A model generated the notes under the pieces. It made no database searches. It had not been told where the DNA came from and saw only the letters and a program-made list of their open reading frames with translations. A DNA stretch of 64,000 bases from positions 310,001-374,000 of the forward strand of contig NZ_JAJONF010000005.1 in assembly GCF_021462265.1 (NCBI RefSeq), written 5' to 3'. This document shows, piece by piece, positions 52,824 through 61,095 of this stretch. Every line of letters starts with the position of its first letter. Position 1 is the stretch's first letter. Made by a program: the position numbers and the translations under genes. Source of the stretch: Streptomyces shenzhenensis (GTDB lineage Bacteria > Actinomycetota > Actinomycetes > Streptomycetales > Streptomycetaceae).

Positions 52824-54790
52824 GGGGTCTGTCCCTGCCCGGCCTGCCGCGGGGCAACGGGCCCCACCGTCTGCGAGGCGCTGTCCAGCAGGACCACGGA
52901 GTCCGCGGCGAGCGTGTCGAACGCCTCCGCGTCCACGAGCGCGGGAACGCCGAGTTCGCGCAGCACGATCGACAGGTGGCTGAGGTAGGAGCAGTTGCGG
53001 AAGACGAAACCGACCGACCTGGGGTCGCGGGCCCGGATGAACCGTTCGAGCGAGAGGTACGGCAGCCGGGCCAGTACCACGACGGGGTCGTCCGCCGGCC
53101 GGCTGCCTGCCGCGTCGCTCCGGTCGGTGTGGAAGTGGAAGTCGAGGGACTCCATCAGCAGGTCGTGATCGTCGTCGATGCGGATCACCCGCCCGCTGAC
53201 CCGGCCAGGAGCGATCACGTTGAGCGCTTCCGGGGCGGCGCCCTCCGCGTCCTCGTCGACGAAGTCGATGAGGAAGAACGAGCCGTCCGAGGTGATGCCG
53301 AACTCCACTGAGGGCTGCTGGTAGTACGCGCCCGCCACCGCGACGGCTCGGCAGACCTCCTCGATCTGCCGGTGGGACAGCTCCGGCGTGCGGCCGGCCA
53401 CGACGCTCCTGGGCTGACCGTCCTCGATGACGAACGCCCTTTCCTGAAGGGTGAGTTCGCGCTGCACCACCTTACCGTCGAGGGTGCACACGTACTGCGA
53501 GGTCGTCACGACCCCCTTGGGCACGAAGGCCCCGAACCCGATCTCGACCAGGACCCGGTCGCCGAACCTGCGTGCCACCCCGGACTGGACAGCCGACCGT
53601 ACCTCCGTGGCGATGAGCGCGAACTCGTCGTGGGCGGCGCCCACCAGTTGCACGATGCCGTCAAGGTCCTGGCGCCTCGTGCCGGCGGCGCTGAAGCGGC
53701 GGACGATCGAGCCGGACAGTCTGGCCGGGTCCTGGAGGACGAAGCTGATCTGAGGGGCGTCGCGCAGGGCTGGGGGCAGCGTGGAGGCGTCCGGTCCTGC
53801 GGAGCCGGCGGTGGGGCGGGCCCGGACGATCCACGCCCGCCCCACCGCCAGGTCGTTCTCCTCGGCGATCAGCCGCAGCCGTACCTTGTCCAAGCCGGTC
53901 AGGGCGCCCAGTTCGGCCCGGTCGGCCGACGTCACCGGGACGAAGCGGAGGGCGAAGTCCCGGTGCGCCGGTGCGGGCAGCGAGGTGATCGGACGCGCCT
54001 GCACCGGGATCACCGCGTTGTCGGTGGTGACGCACAGTTCGATGTCCTGCGGCGCTGCCCGGTGGTCGGTGACGGCCTTGCCCAGGCTCCGGATCTCCGC
54101 GATCAGCCCCAGCACGCGGGTCTCCAGCGCCGCGTCGCACCAGTCGGGCCGGTTGACCGTCCGCATGCCGTCACCCGAGAGCCGGACGGAGAGGGGCTCG
54201 GTCTCGCCGCCGACCAGCGCGCTGCCCGCGCCGGGAACCACGTCCAGCAGATAGCTCTCGCGGTCCCCGGTCAGAGGGTCGGCGGTGAACAGCACGCCGG
54301 ACAGGTCGGCCGGCACCTGTTCCTGCACGATCACCGAGATGGGAACGGGCTCGCCGGCAGCCGCGCCGTCCCCGCTCGCGGTCTCCGTCCCGCCGCCGGA
54401 CTCGTCGGCTTTCACCCGCCCGGTGTAGTAGGCCGCACGGTCCGATTCGCCGGAGCGCGCGCAGCGCTCCACGGCCGCCGCCAGATTCTGGCTGCCGACG
54501 CCCAGTTCGGTCACGAACTGCCCCGCGTACGAGGCGTGCGGGCCGTCCTCCGCGGCCGCCGACGAGCGGACGGCGAACGGCCGGCGCAGGCCGTGTTCCT
54601 CCACCAGCGAGGCGAGCAGCCGCGCCAGTCCGTCCCGGTCGGAGAGGAGGGAGGACAGCGCACCGGCCGGCAGCACGAATCCCGGCGGGACGGGCAGGCC
54701 GATCGCGAGGAGTTCGCCCAGCCCGGCGGCCTTGCCGCCGACACGGCCGCTGTCGGTCGCGCGCAGGGAACTCAGGGCGGGGATGTCCAT
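52820..54790 (-). CDS. PEP synthase / PEP-utilising enzyme-like protein
   Basis: This is a 656-residue protein with the two end domains of PEP synthase-like phosphotransferases. The N-terminal ATP-grasp part (about residues 1-320) has GRVGGKAAGLGELLAIGLPV, RRPFAVRSSAAAEDGPHASY, VIVQEQVPADLSGVLFTADP and DIELCVTTDNAVIPVQARPI. The C-terminal swivelling domain has RNCSYLSHLSIVLRELGVPA with the phospho-His at about His605; the usual context is GG..SHAAIVARELG, so the glycines are replaced. The PEP/pyruvate barrel of true PEP synthase is absent, as in rifampin phosphotransferase-like enzymes. It likely transfers the beta-phosphate of ATP to a small molecule or group made by this operon (inference). 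AAAGG precedes the ATG. Confidence 0.8.
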   Translation of the reverse strand: MDIPALSSLRATDSGRVGGKAAGLGELLAIGLPVPPGFVLPAGALSSLLSDRDGLARLLASLVEEHGLRRPFAVRSSAAAEDGPHASYAGQFVTELGVGSQNLAAAVERCARSGESDRAAYYTGRVKADESGGGTETASGDGAAAGEPVPISVIVQEQVPADLSGVLFTADPLTGDRESYLLDVVPGAGSALVGGETEPLSVRLSGDGMRTVNRPDWCDAALETRVLGLIAEIRSLGKAVTDHRAAPQDIELCVTTDNAVIPVQARPITSLPAPAHRDFALRFVPVTSADRAELGALTGLDKVRLRLIAEENDLAVGRAWIVRARPTAGSAGPDASTLPPALRDAPQISFVLQDPARLSGSIVRRFSAAGTRRQDLDGIVQLVGAAHDEFALIATEVRSAVQSGVARRFGDRVLVEIGFGAFVPKGVVTTSQYVCTLDGKVVQRELTLQERAFVIEDGQPRSVVAGRTPELSHRQIEEVCRAVAVAGAYYQQPSVEFGITSDGSFFLIDFVDEDAEGAAPEALNVIAPGRVSGRVIRIDDDHDLLMESLDFHFHTDRSDAAGSRPADDPVVVLARLPYLSLERFIRARDPRSVGFVFRNCSYLSHLSIVLRELGVPALVDAEAFDTLAADSVVLLDSASQTVGPVAPRQAGQGQTP

Positions 54791-54852
54791 GAAGTACCTT
54801 TCGTGTTCCGCTCCGGTCTGTCGCCCGGAAGACGGGGGTGGGCCGGCCAGGA

Positions 54853-55644
54853 TCAGAGGGCGAGGTCCGGCAGGGCGATCGCCTGCTGCCAGAGCTCCTG
54901 GTAGTGGTCGACGAGCAGGTGGAACAGCTTGAAGTCGTCCTTCTCGGAGATCCAGAAGGTCGGTCGTTCCACCGGCGGGAGGGTGTGGAGTATCGGCTCC
55001 ACGTGCGCGTATCCCGAGTGTTTCTTGACGTCGAAGAGGATCACCGACGCCGTCGGGATGACGGGGTAGGCGCGTATCTCGATGTTGCGCTGCTGTCTGG
55101 GGGTCAGGCCCGCGTGCCAGTGCCGCAGGTGCGCCAGGTTCGCGCGCAGCACGGCTTCCAGGTTCGGGAAGCCGTGCACCGCCCCCATGTCGCCGATCCA
55201 CGGCACCTTGTCGCCGTTGGCGTCGACGGGACTGAGCAGGGCGAGCCTGAAGTGGCAGTCGGAGAGTGCCCGGTCGGCGATGGTGGGCAGCATGTGATGG
55301 ACGACGTGGCCCAGTTGCAGCCCGTAGATCTCGACGGTCCGGTGAGCTCCCTCAAGCTGCTCGCCCAGGGCCGGGAGCTGGGAGCGGCCCGTGAAGAGCA
55401 GCCCGCCGCGGGCACCTTTCAGCACGGCGTTCTGCCGGATCCGGATGTCGGCCGTGGCGAGCGCGATCAGGCCGAGCAGCAGGACGACGGTCGCGGAGAA
55501 GAGGACGTCGATCCACGTCCGGTTCTGCGTGAATCCGGAGACGATCTCGAGCACGGTGACCAGGACGGCGAGCAGGCACCCGGTGTACGCGTCGGGGTAT
55601 TGCCGTGCGCGGACTGCCCCCACGATCCGGGAAAAGAACCCCAT
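54853..55644 (-). CDS. Two-TM protein with phospholipase-D-like domain
   Basis: This is a 263-residue membrane protein. Two helices (YTGCLLAVLVTVLEIVSGF, residues 20-38, and VLFSATVVLLLGLIALATAD, residues 47-66) precede a cytoplasmic domain. That domain contains TVEIYGLQLGHVVHHMLPTI, LRLALLSPVDANGDKVPW-like sequence (here FRLALLSPVDANGD), a helix NLEAVLRANLAHLRHWHAGL and strands RAYPVIPTASVILFDVKK. The arrangement resembles the PLD-like domain of DUF5919-type proteins, without the HKD motif. In conflict systems such membrane proteins serve as effectors; in this operon the role is unknown. AAGGAG lies 11 bases before the ATG, and a GTG three codons earlier is possible. Confidence 0.55.
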   Translation of the reverse strand: MGFFSRIVGAVRARQYPDAYTGCLLAVLVTVLEIVSGFTQNRTWIDVLFSATVVLLLGLIALATADIRIRQNAVLKGARGGLLFTGRSQLPALGEQLEGAHRTVEIYGLQLGHVVHHMLPTIADRALSDCHFRLALLSPVDANGDKVPWIGDMGAVHGFPNLEAVLRANLAHLRHWHAGLTPRQQRNIEIRAYPVIPTASVILFDVKKHSGYAHVEPILHTLPPVERPTFWISEKDDFKLFHLLVDHYQELWQQAIALPDLAL

Positions 55645-55682
55645 CGGCGTCACAACTCCTTTTCGCCGGGCGTTGTCCGGAC

Positions 55683-56219
55683 TCAGATCACGTCGCACAC
55701 GGCGAGGGCGGCGATGGTCTTGGCGTCGACGATCCGGCCTTCGCGCACCATGGCGCGCACGTCGCCGCGCGGCACCATGAAGCGCTGGATGAACTCGCCC
55801 TTGTCCGGGTGCGCCGGCCCCGGCACCAGACCGGTGGCCGCGTAGACGTAGGTGGTCTCGTCGGACAGGTGCGGACTGATCCGCAGGGTGCCGGCCAACT
55901 CGACCTGACCGGCCTGGAATCCGGTCTCCTCGCGCAGTTCCCGGACGGCTGTCCGCGCCGGGTCCTCGCGTGGCTCCACCCGGCCGGCGGGGGCCTCGAT
56001 CACCCACGACTGCGGCGGGAAGCGGAACTGGCGGATCAGTACGAGATCGTCGCCGTCCAGCGCGACGATCAGGGCGATGGCGGGAAACCGCACGACGTGG
56101 GTCTCCATGCTCTGGCGTCCGGCCAGCTGAACGGTCCGGGAGTCCACGGAGATCCAGTCGCCGAACGAAGTGGTCCTCACGTCCGACGTGTTGATGGTCG
56201 GGGCGGGCATGTCGGTCAT
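55683..56219 (-). CDS. Nudix hydrolase, ADP-ribose pyrophosphatase-like
   Basis: This is a 178-residue hydrolase of nucleoside diphosphate derivatives. The full Nudix box is present from Gly79 to Phe101: GRVEPREDPARTAVRELREE then TGF, with all catalytic Glu (94, 97, 98). Upstream VVRFPAIALIVALDGDDLVL and FPPQSWVIEAPAGR, together with an adenine-side Pro after the box, place it near ADP-ribose/NADH pyrophosphatases. In this operon it may hydrolyse NAD-, ADP-ribose- or nucleotide-sugar-like compounds. It ends nine bases from the methyltransferase gene in the same direction. Confidence 0.85.
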   Translation of the reverse strand: MTDMPAPTINTSDVRTTSFGDWISVDSRTVQLAGRQSMETHVVRFPAIALIVALDGDDLVLIRQFRFPPQSWVIEAPAGRVEPREDPARTAVRELREETGFQAGQVELAGTLRISPHLSDETTYVYAATGLVPGPAHPDKGEFIQRFMVPRGDVRAMVREGRIVDAKTIAALAVCDVI

Positions 56220-56228
56220 GGCTCCTCC

Positions 56229-56915
56229 TCACTCGTTCCGTTCGGCGACGAGCCGGACGAAGGCCTGGTGGGGGTCCTTGCGGGTGCGGCCGTGCTGTTC
56301 CAGCAGGTAGGGCACGAACAGGTCCGAGGTGAGGTCGTAGAGTGTGCGGCGGCTGAAGTACCGCTTGGTGTCCCCCGGTTCCAGCTCGTAGTAGTCAGGG
56401 CCGAGTTGTCTGCCCTCGCCGTGCTCGGGGTCGTCGACGGAGTTGACCATGACGCACAGCAGGCCGCCAGGGCGCAGGACCCGCTGGAATTCGGTCATGA
56501 TCTTCCGGGTCGTCGGCAGGTCGAAGTAGTGGACGCTGAGGTGCGCGTAGACGACGTCGAAGGACCGGTCGTCGAAGGGGTACGGGAAGTCCGCCAGGGA
56601 GGCGGTGACGCGTCGGACCGACCCGGACAGGGCCTCCTCGGGGATCTGGGCGAGGGCGAAGTCCGAGTGGTCCATCGCCGTCACCCGGTGTCCGGCCGCG
56701 GCGAAGTAGGCGCTGTCCTGCCCCTGCCCGCAGCCGGCGTCCAGTACCGCCGAGCCGTTCGGGAAGCGGCCGGCGACCTCCTGTGCGAAGTAGGTGGGGG
56801 TACGGATCCAGTCGGTGCCCCGATACGAGCGGTGTTTGGTGTTCCAGAAGGTGGCAGTCATCGGTTCGGTGATCTCCAGGGGGAGCGTGCGTGCGGGCTT
56901 GCTGGTACTGCTCAC
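56229..56915 (-). CDS. Class I SAM-dependent methyltransferase
   Basis: This is a 228-residue Rossmann-fold methyltransferase (Methyltransf_11/25 type). Motif I is GSAVLDAGCGQGQDSAYFAA near residue 55, the acidic residue of motif II is MDHSDFALAQ, motif IV is FDVVYAHLSVHYFD near residue 124, and motif VI is VLRPGGLLCVMVNS. The C-terminal part (RYFSRRTLYDLTSDLFVPYL) is helical. The substrate is not deducible; a small molecule made by the operon is likely. The GTG start overlaps the stop of the NadM-like gene (GTGA), which also fixes its choice; an ATG 19 codons later is the alternative. Confidence 0.85.
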   Translation of the reverse strand: MSSTSKPARTLPLEITEPMTATFWNTKHRSYRGTDWIRTPTYFAQEVAGRFPNGSAVLDAGCGQGQDSAYFAAAGHRVTAMDHSDFALAQIPEEALSGSVRRVTASLADFPYPFDDRSFDVVYAHLSVHYFDLPTTRKIMTEFQRVLRPGGLLCVMVNSVDDPEHGEGRQLGPDYYELEPGDTKRYFSRRTLYDLTSDLFVPYLLEQHGRTRKDPHQAFVRLVAERNE

Positions 56916-57475
56916 GGCGACTGCGGCGGTGCGGCTCCCTCGGGCGGCACGGCGGCGGTCAGGCCGTCGATGACGCGGGCGGTGCCACGGGGCACCAGCG
57001 CGCGCCAGTCCTCCCCGGCGGCCATGCGCCGGCGCACCTCGGTCGCGGTCACCCGGCGCGGATTTCCGGGTACCGCGGAGACGGCGTACCCGGCGGCCTC
57101 GAAGCGCCGGTACTTCTCCTCGTCCCAGGGCTCGTTGAGGGTGACCAGGTGGAGGCAGCGGCGGGGCAGGTAGTCGTCCCACGTGCCGGGGTCCGAGACG
57201 TCGAACGGCACGACACGCACGGTGCACACGTCGGACGGCACCGCCTCCGGCAGGGAGGCGGTGACCATCTCCGCCCGTTCGAAGTAGGTGTAGGGGTTCG
57301 CGTCCTTGGTGTGCCGGTGGGCCGAGGTCCGTTCCTCGGCGAGCCGGCCCAGGGCGGGGTTGGTGATGCCCACGACGACGTTCCGGCTGCGGCGTGCGGC
57401 GATGCCGAGGTATTCGAGGTGTCCGAGGTGGAAGGGCTGGAAGCGCCCGTGGATCACGGTCCATCGCGGGTTCAC
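56912..57475 (-). CDS. Nicotinamide-nucleotide adenylyltransferase-like protein
   Basis: This is a 187-residue nucleotidyltransferase of the NadM/cytidylyltransferase (HxGH) superfamily. The opening WTVIHGRFQPFHLGHLEYLG holds the HxGH motif at His16-His19, followed by NVVVGITNP. The second substrate motif, which is ISSTxxR in NAD enzymes, is RVTATEVRRR near residue 155. The middle NPYTYFERAEMVTASLPEAV and DDYLPRRCLHLVTLNEPWDE are as in archaeal-type NadM and the NadM domain of NadR. It may adenylylate NMN or a related ribonucleotide, linking the operon to NAD chemistry (inference). GTGA overlaps occur at both ends. Confidence 0.83.
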   Translation of the reverse strand: MNPRWTVIHGRFQPFHLGHLEYLGIAARRSRNVVVGITNPALGRLAEERTSAHRHTKDANPYTYFERAEMVTASLPEAVPSDVCTVRVVPFDVSDPGTWDDYLPRRCLHLVTLNEPWDEEKYRRFEAAGYAVSAVPGNPRRVTATEVRRRMAAGEDWRALVPRGTARVIDGLTAAVPPEGAAPPQSP

Positions 57476-58671
57476 GGCACCCTCCGTGCGGTCGGTCCGG
57501 GGGCACCGAACGGCGCCAGGTCGTCGAACAGCGCGGCGACGTCGTCCGGTGCGGTGCAGGCGTGCACGCTGACGCGCAGCCATTCCTCGGTCGCGGCGAC
57601 CGACCAGCCCCGGGCGCGCAGGCGGGACTTCACGGCACGGTGGTCCGCGACGCGGGGCGAGCAGACCCGGACGATGCCGTACCCTCCCGGGGCCGATGCC
57701 GGGCCGCACACGCGGAAACCCGCGTGCGCGGCGGCGACCGGCACGTCGGCGGCCGTCGTCCGGCACACCGCGGCCAGGTGCCGCGGGCCTGCCCGCTGGT
57801 AGGCGGACAGGGACGCCAGCAGGCCGTGGAGCGCGGAGAGGTCCGGCAGGTTTCCCTCCAGGGCAGCCGCTCCTCCGCGCTCGCGGGGCCCCGGCTGCCA
57901 CGCGCCGTCCGCCGCGGTACGTGCCTCGCAGTTGCGCGGGGACAGCAGCAGCGGGGAGAGCCCGTCCAGAGCCCCGGGCGCGGCGATGACGAATCCGGCG
58001 CCCATCGGGCCGAGCAGCGCCTTGCGGCCCGAGGCGAGGAGGACGTCCACCCCGAGGGCGTCGAAGTCCACCGGGACGCGGCCCACCGACTGCGCCGCGT
58101 CCACGACCACCACGGCGGGTGACAACTTCCGGGCCAGTGCGGTGAGTTCGGCCACCGGTTGCAGTACGCCGTCGAGATGTGTCAGGTGGGTGCAGGCCAC
58201 CACCGCCGTGCGCTCCGACAGCAGGAGGGCGGCCCGCTCCAGGTCGACCAGTCCGCTGGGCAGGCACGGCAGGGTGCGCAGCCGGACGTCGGCGCGCCGT
58301 CCCGCCAGCCGGCACCACGGCGCGGCGTGCGCGGGATGGTCCGCCGCGGTGACGAGCACCTCGCCGCCCGGCGGCACGGTGAGCCCGCCGGCCAGGGCCG
58401 AGGACGCCTCGGAAACGCTGCGGACGAGCGCCACCTCCGCGTCCGGTCGGGCGCCGAAGACCGTCCTGATGCGTGCCCGCAGCGCGTCCAGGCCGGCCGT
58501 CCGTTCGCTCTGGAAGTCCGGCGGCGAACGGTGGGCGGCCGCCGCCGCGGAGAACTCCGCCACCGCCCGGACGCAGGCGCGGGAGAGCGGGGCGGTCGAG
58601 GCCCAGTCGAAGAACCGGCCGGTGTCGGAGGACGGGCGGAAATCGTCGTCGTGCACGGCGCGCTCAGTCAT
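57472..58671 (-). CDS. Class V aminotransferase / cysteine desulfurase-like protein
   Basis: This is a 399-residue fold-type I PLP enzyme. The PLP lysine is in VLLASGRKALLGPMGAGFVI near residue 225; the PLP-ring Asp is in AVVVVDAAQSVGRVPVDF near residue 200; a His-containing TAADHPAHAAPWCRLAGRR (near residue 112) is also as in cysteine desulfurases and isopenicillin N epimerases. There is no IscS/SufS Cys loop that I can recognise, so it may act as a lyase, epimerase or aminotransferase. It overlaps the upstream gene by eight bases and the downstream gene by four. Confidence 0.82.
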   Translation of the reverse strand: MTERAVHDDDFRPSSDTGRFFDWASTAPLSRACVRAVAEFSAAAAAHRSPPDFQSERTAGLDALRARIRTVFGARPDAEVALVRSVSEASSALAGGLTVPPGGEVLVTAADHPAHAAPWCRLAGRRADVRLRTLPCLPSGLVDLERAALLLSERTAVVACTHLTHLDGVLQPVAELTALARKLSPAVVVVDAAQSVGRVPVDFDALGVDVLLASGRKALLGPMGAGFVIAAPGALDGLSPLLLSPRNCEARTAADGAWQPGPRERGGAAALEGNLPDLSALHGLLASLSAYQRAGPRHLAAVCRTTAADVPVAAAHAGFRVCGPASAPGGYGIVRVCSPRVADHRAVKSRLRARGWSVAATEEWLRVSVHACTAPDDVAALFDDLAPFGAPGPTARRVP

Positions 58672-60166
58672 CCGCCGGCTTCTCCTTCCGTGGGGCGGTG
58701 GCGCCCTGCAACGACGCGAGGTGCTTCGCCAGTGCGGCGTCCCGGCTGCTGACCACCTGGTCCCATGAGCAGAGGAAGACGTCGTCACCGATGGCCACCA
58801 GCTGCCGGTCGGGGAATGTGCCGCCCACCCGCACCCCCGTGGCGGGTGTCGGCCTGAGTCGCGGAAGCCCCGTGGCAGAGCCGTCCGGCGCGGCTGAGGT
58901 GTCCGGCGTGACTCCGGTGAGGGCCGGGTGACCTGTGTGGATCATGGTCGGGCAGGCGTCCGACCGCAGCCGCCATCGGGTCAGGTCGGTCCGCGCCATC
59001 AGCCGCACCAGCAGCTGCTGCGGCAGGGTGCGGTCGCTGAGTGTGACGGACAGCCGCCGGTTGTAGAACACGGCGCACTGGCCGGCTCGACGGGCGGCGA
59101 CGAGCGGCCCCCGGCGCCGGCGCAGCGCCGACCGGTACGCGTGGACCGCGTTGACGGCGGCGCGCCGGTGCCAGTTGCGGTCGTGCATGCGCCAGAGCGG
59201 CGAGGTGCGCCCGCCGCCCGCCGCGCGGCGCAGGGACCGCGCGAAGCCGCCGACGCGCGGGTCGCGGTAGAGCCTGGTCAGGTGGTCGGCGAGCAGCAGC
59301 GCCTGTGGCTCCAGCGAGTGCCGCCGGATCTCCCGTGCGAGGCGGCCGAAGTCCACGTCGTCCCGCGTCAGGGCCAGTGACACGGTGTCGTTGGCGTCCT
59401 TGACCGACACGTACCCGTCGGACAGGGCGTGGGCGAACATCACCAGCAGGGTCCCGGTGGGGTTGACGCCCTGGTAGCCGAGGTCCGGTGCGACGGGTTC
59501 GTAGAAGTCGGTCAGCGGGAAGTCGAGGTAGTCCCCGGCCCCTACTGAGTAGGTGCCGAAGTGGATGTCCACCCGGGAGAACCGGGCGCCGTCCACGCGG
59601 ACCAGGAAGAGTTGGCCGTACTCGGTCCGGCCGTGCTCGAACTCCGCCTTGAACCAGGGGCATTCCTCCTCGTCGAAGACGTAGCCCCGTTCGCGCAGCA
59701 GCCGGACCACGGCGAGGCAGGCCGCCCAGTCGGGGACGTACACGTCGATGTCGCGGCTCCAGCGGGGCGACGGATCCACGTAGAAACGGGCGTTGTTGAA
59801 GCCCTTGATGACCGCCAGGCCGGCGCCTGCCACCTCCGGTTGTCCGGCGAGCCAGGCCAACTCCGAGCGCAGCAGCCGCAGATGGTCATCGAGGCGCCCG
59901 GCCTCGGCGGCGTGCCAGGACTTGGCGGCGGCGGCCCGCGCACGGTGGGCTTGGGGCCCCGAGATCGCCAACTGGTCCAGCCCGTACTGGAACTGGGGAA
60001 TGGCCTTGTGCACCCGCAGGATGTCGCCGAGCGCCCTGCGCCGGCCCTCCAGCCGGTGAAGTGCCGCCGCCGCATGCTCCGCCCGTTCCGGGTCGACGAA
60101 CATCGTCGCCCAGGTGTCGAGCACCGACGACGCGAACCGGTCGCCGCCCCTGACCCGCCCGCTCAC
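58664..60166 (-). CDS. PF14907-type nucleotidyltransferase
   Basis: This is a 500-residue protein. Residues 115-260 form a nucleotidyltransferase-fold domain of the PF14907 family: LAVIKGFNNARFYVDPSPRW, then SRDIDVYVP with the metal-binding Asp139 and Asp141, and a third acid in SRVDIHFGTYSVG. The C-terminal half is helical with a Pro/Thr-rich tail (about residues 430-480) and an ending DDVFLCSWDQVVSSRDAALA. PF14907 proteins are often found in natural-product or polysaccharide clusters and may adenylylate a carrier or small molecule. It is preceded by the kinase gene with a GTGA overlap, which fixes the GTG start. Confidence 0.75.
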   Translation of the reverse strand: MSGRVRGGDRFASSVLDTWATMFVDPERAEHAAAALHRLEGRRRALGDILRVHKAIPQFQYGLDQLAISGPQAHRARAAAAKSWHAAEAGRLDDHLRLLRSELAWLAGQPEVAGAGLAVIKGFNNARFYVDPSPRWSRDIDVYVPDWAACLAVVRLLRERGYVFDEEECPWFKAEFEHGRTEYGQLFLVRVDGARFSRVDIHFGTYSVGAGDYLDFPLTDFYEPVAPDLGYQGVNPTGTLLVMFAHALSDGYVSVKDANDTVSLALTRDDVDFGRLAREIRRHSLEPQALLLADHLTRLYRDPRVGGFARSLRRAAGGGRTSPLWRMHDRNWHRRAAVNAVHAYRSALRRRRGPLVAARRAGQCAVFYNRRLSVTLSDRTLPQQLLVRLMARTDLTRWRLRSDACPTMIHTGHPALTGVTPDTSAAPDGSATGLPRLRPTPATGVRVGGTFPDRQLVAIGDDVFLCSWDQVVSSRDAALAKHLASLQGATAPRKEKPADD

Positions 60167-60819
60167 GACAGTGCCTCCAGTTCGGGCAGGCGCGGCACAG
60201 CACAGAGCTCCAGGGTGTCCCGCAGCGACGTGAGCACCTCGTCGAAGGGCCGCTCGCCGTCGAGTCGGTACACCGCCGGATGACCCCTCAAGTCGTCCTC
60301 CCACTGGGCGAGCAGGCACTCCTGGAAGCGGACGAAGCCGGCCGCCTGCCCGCCCGGATCGTCGAACCGCTCGTACGGCGCGCAGGTCCCGCCCCTGCGC
60401 GCCCAGGCCGTGCGCGGGTCCACGTCGAGCAGCACCACCGCGTCCGGCACCGGCAGCAGTTGGCGCAAGTCCTCGAGCGCCGGGCTCAGGCGGCCGAGGG
60501 CACGCTCCTTCGCCAGCACCTTGTACCAGTACGAGTCCAGCAGGACGTTCCGGCCTTCGACGACCTCAGGTCGCACCAAGTACTCGTACTGGGCCACAAT
60601 GTGACCTCCGACGAACATCGCGCGCGGCAGGTCGGAGAGCCGGTCCTTGATGGCGCTGGGTGCGTCCGGTGCCATGACGGCGGGTAGTTCGTGGTTGCGC
60701 AGGTCGCGCCAGCCGACGGTGGCGAACGTGCCGCCGCGCAGAGCAGAGAGGAGACTGGTCTTGCCGCTTCCGTCGATCCCGAGCAGCACGATGAAGAGTC
60801 CTCTGGTGGCGCTGTCCAT
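60163..60819 (-). CDS. Thymidylate-kinase-like P-loop kinase
   Basis: This is a 218-residue P-loop NTPase and the first gene of the operon. Walker A is LLGIDGSGKTSLLSAL (Gly14-Thr21), the DRY-like region is VLLDSYWYKVLAKERAL near residue 95 (DSYWYK instead of DRY), Walker B-like AVVLLDVDPRTAWARRGG is near residue 128, and the lid carries the two Arg. The overall form is that of dTMP kinases, but the substrate-specific DRY is altered, so the nucleotide or other phosphate acceptor may differ. GAGGAGAAG lies before the ATG. The promoter region to the right contains a 25-bp palindrome. Confidence 0.82.
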   Translation of the reverse strand: MDSATRGLFIVLLGIDGSGKTSLLSALRGGTFATVGWRDLRNHELPAVMAPDAPSAIKDRLSDLPRAMFVGGHIVAQYEYLVRPEVVEGRNVLLDSYWYKVLAKERALGRLSPALEDLRQLLPVPDAVVLLDVDPRTAWARRGGTCAPYERFDDPGGQAAGFVRFQECLLAQWEDDLRGHPAVYRLDGERPFDEVLTSLRDTLELCAVPRLPELEALS

Positions 60820-60905
60820 GTCTTCTCCTCGCCCTCAGGCGCTCGATCCCGCGCATTGCCGACCGCACGGCACCCACCATGCGCCCGGCGGCGGCGCACT
60901 GCCGA

Positions 60906-60930
60906 CGGGTTTCCTGCCACAGGAAACCCG
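60906..60930. promoter_or_regulatory. 25-bp perfect palindrome between operon and regulator
   Basis: CGGGTTTCCTG, three bases, CAGGAAACCCG: two 11-bp arms without mismatch. It lies 87 bases from the start of the kinase gene and 166 bases before the XRE/NB-ARC regulator, in the 276-bp divergent region. It is very likely an operator, most simply for the adjacent XRE-domain protein. Confidence 0.7.
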
Positions 60931-61095
60931 GGGAAACACTGGCGGCCGGATCGCCGCAGCTCAGCGGCCGGAAAACCGGAAGCGGACGAGGGAGTTGTGC
61001 AACCCCCCGTCACCCGGAAGCAGGGCGCGTGGGGGACAGCGGCGGCGATCCGCCGCGGGCGGCACGCCGACGATCGGGGCAGGAGCACGTCCGGC

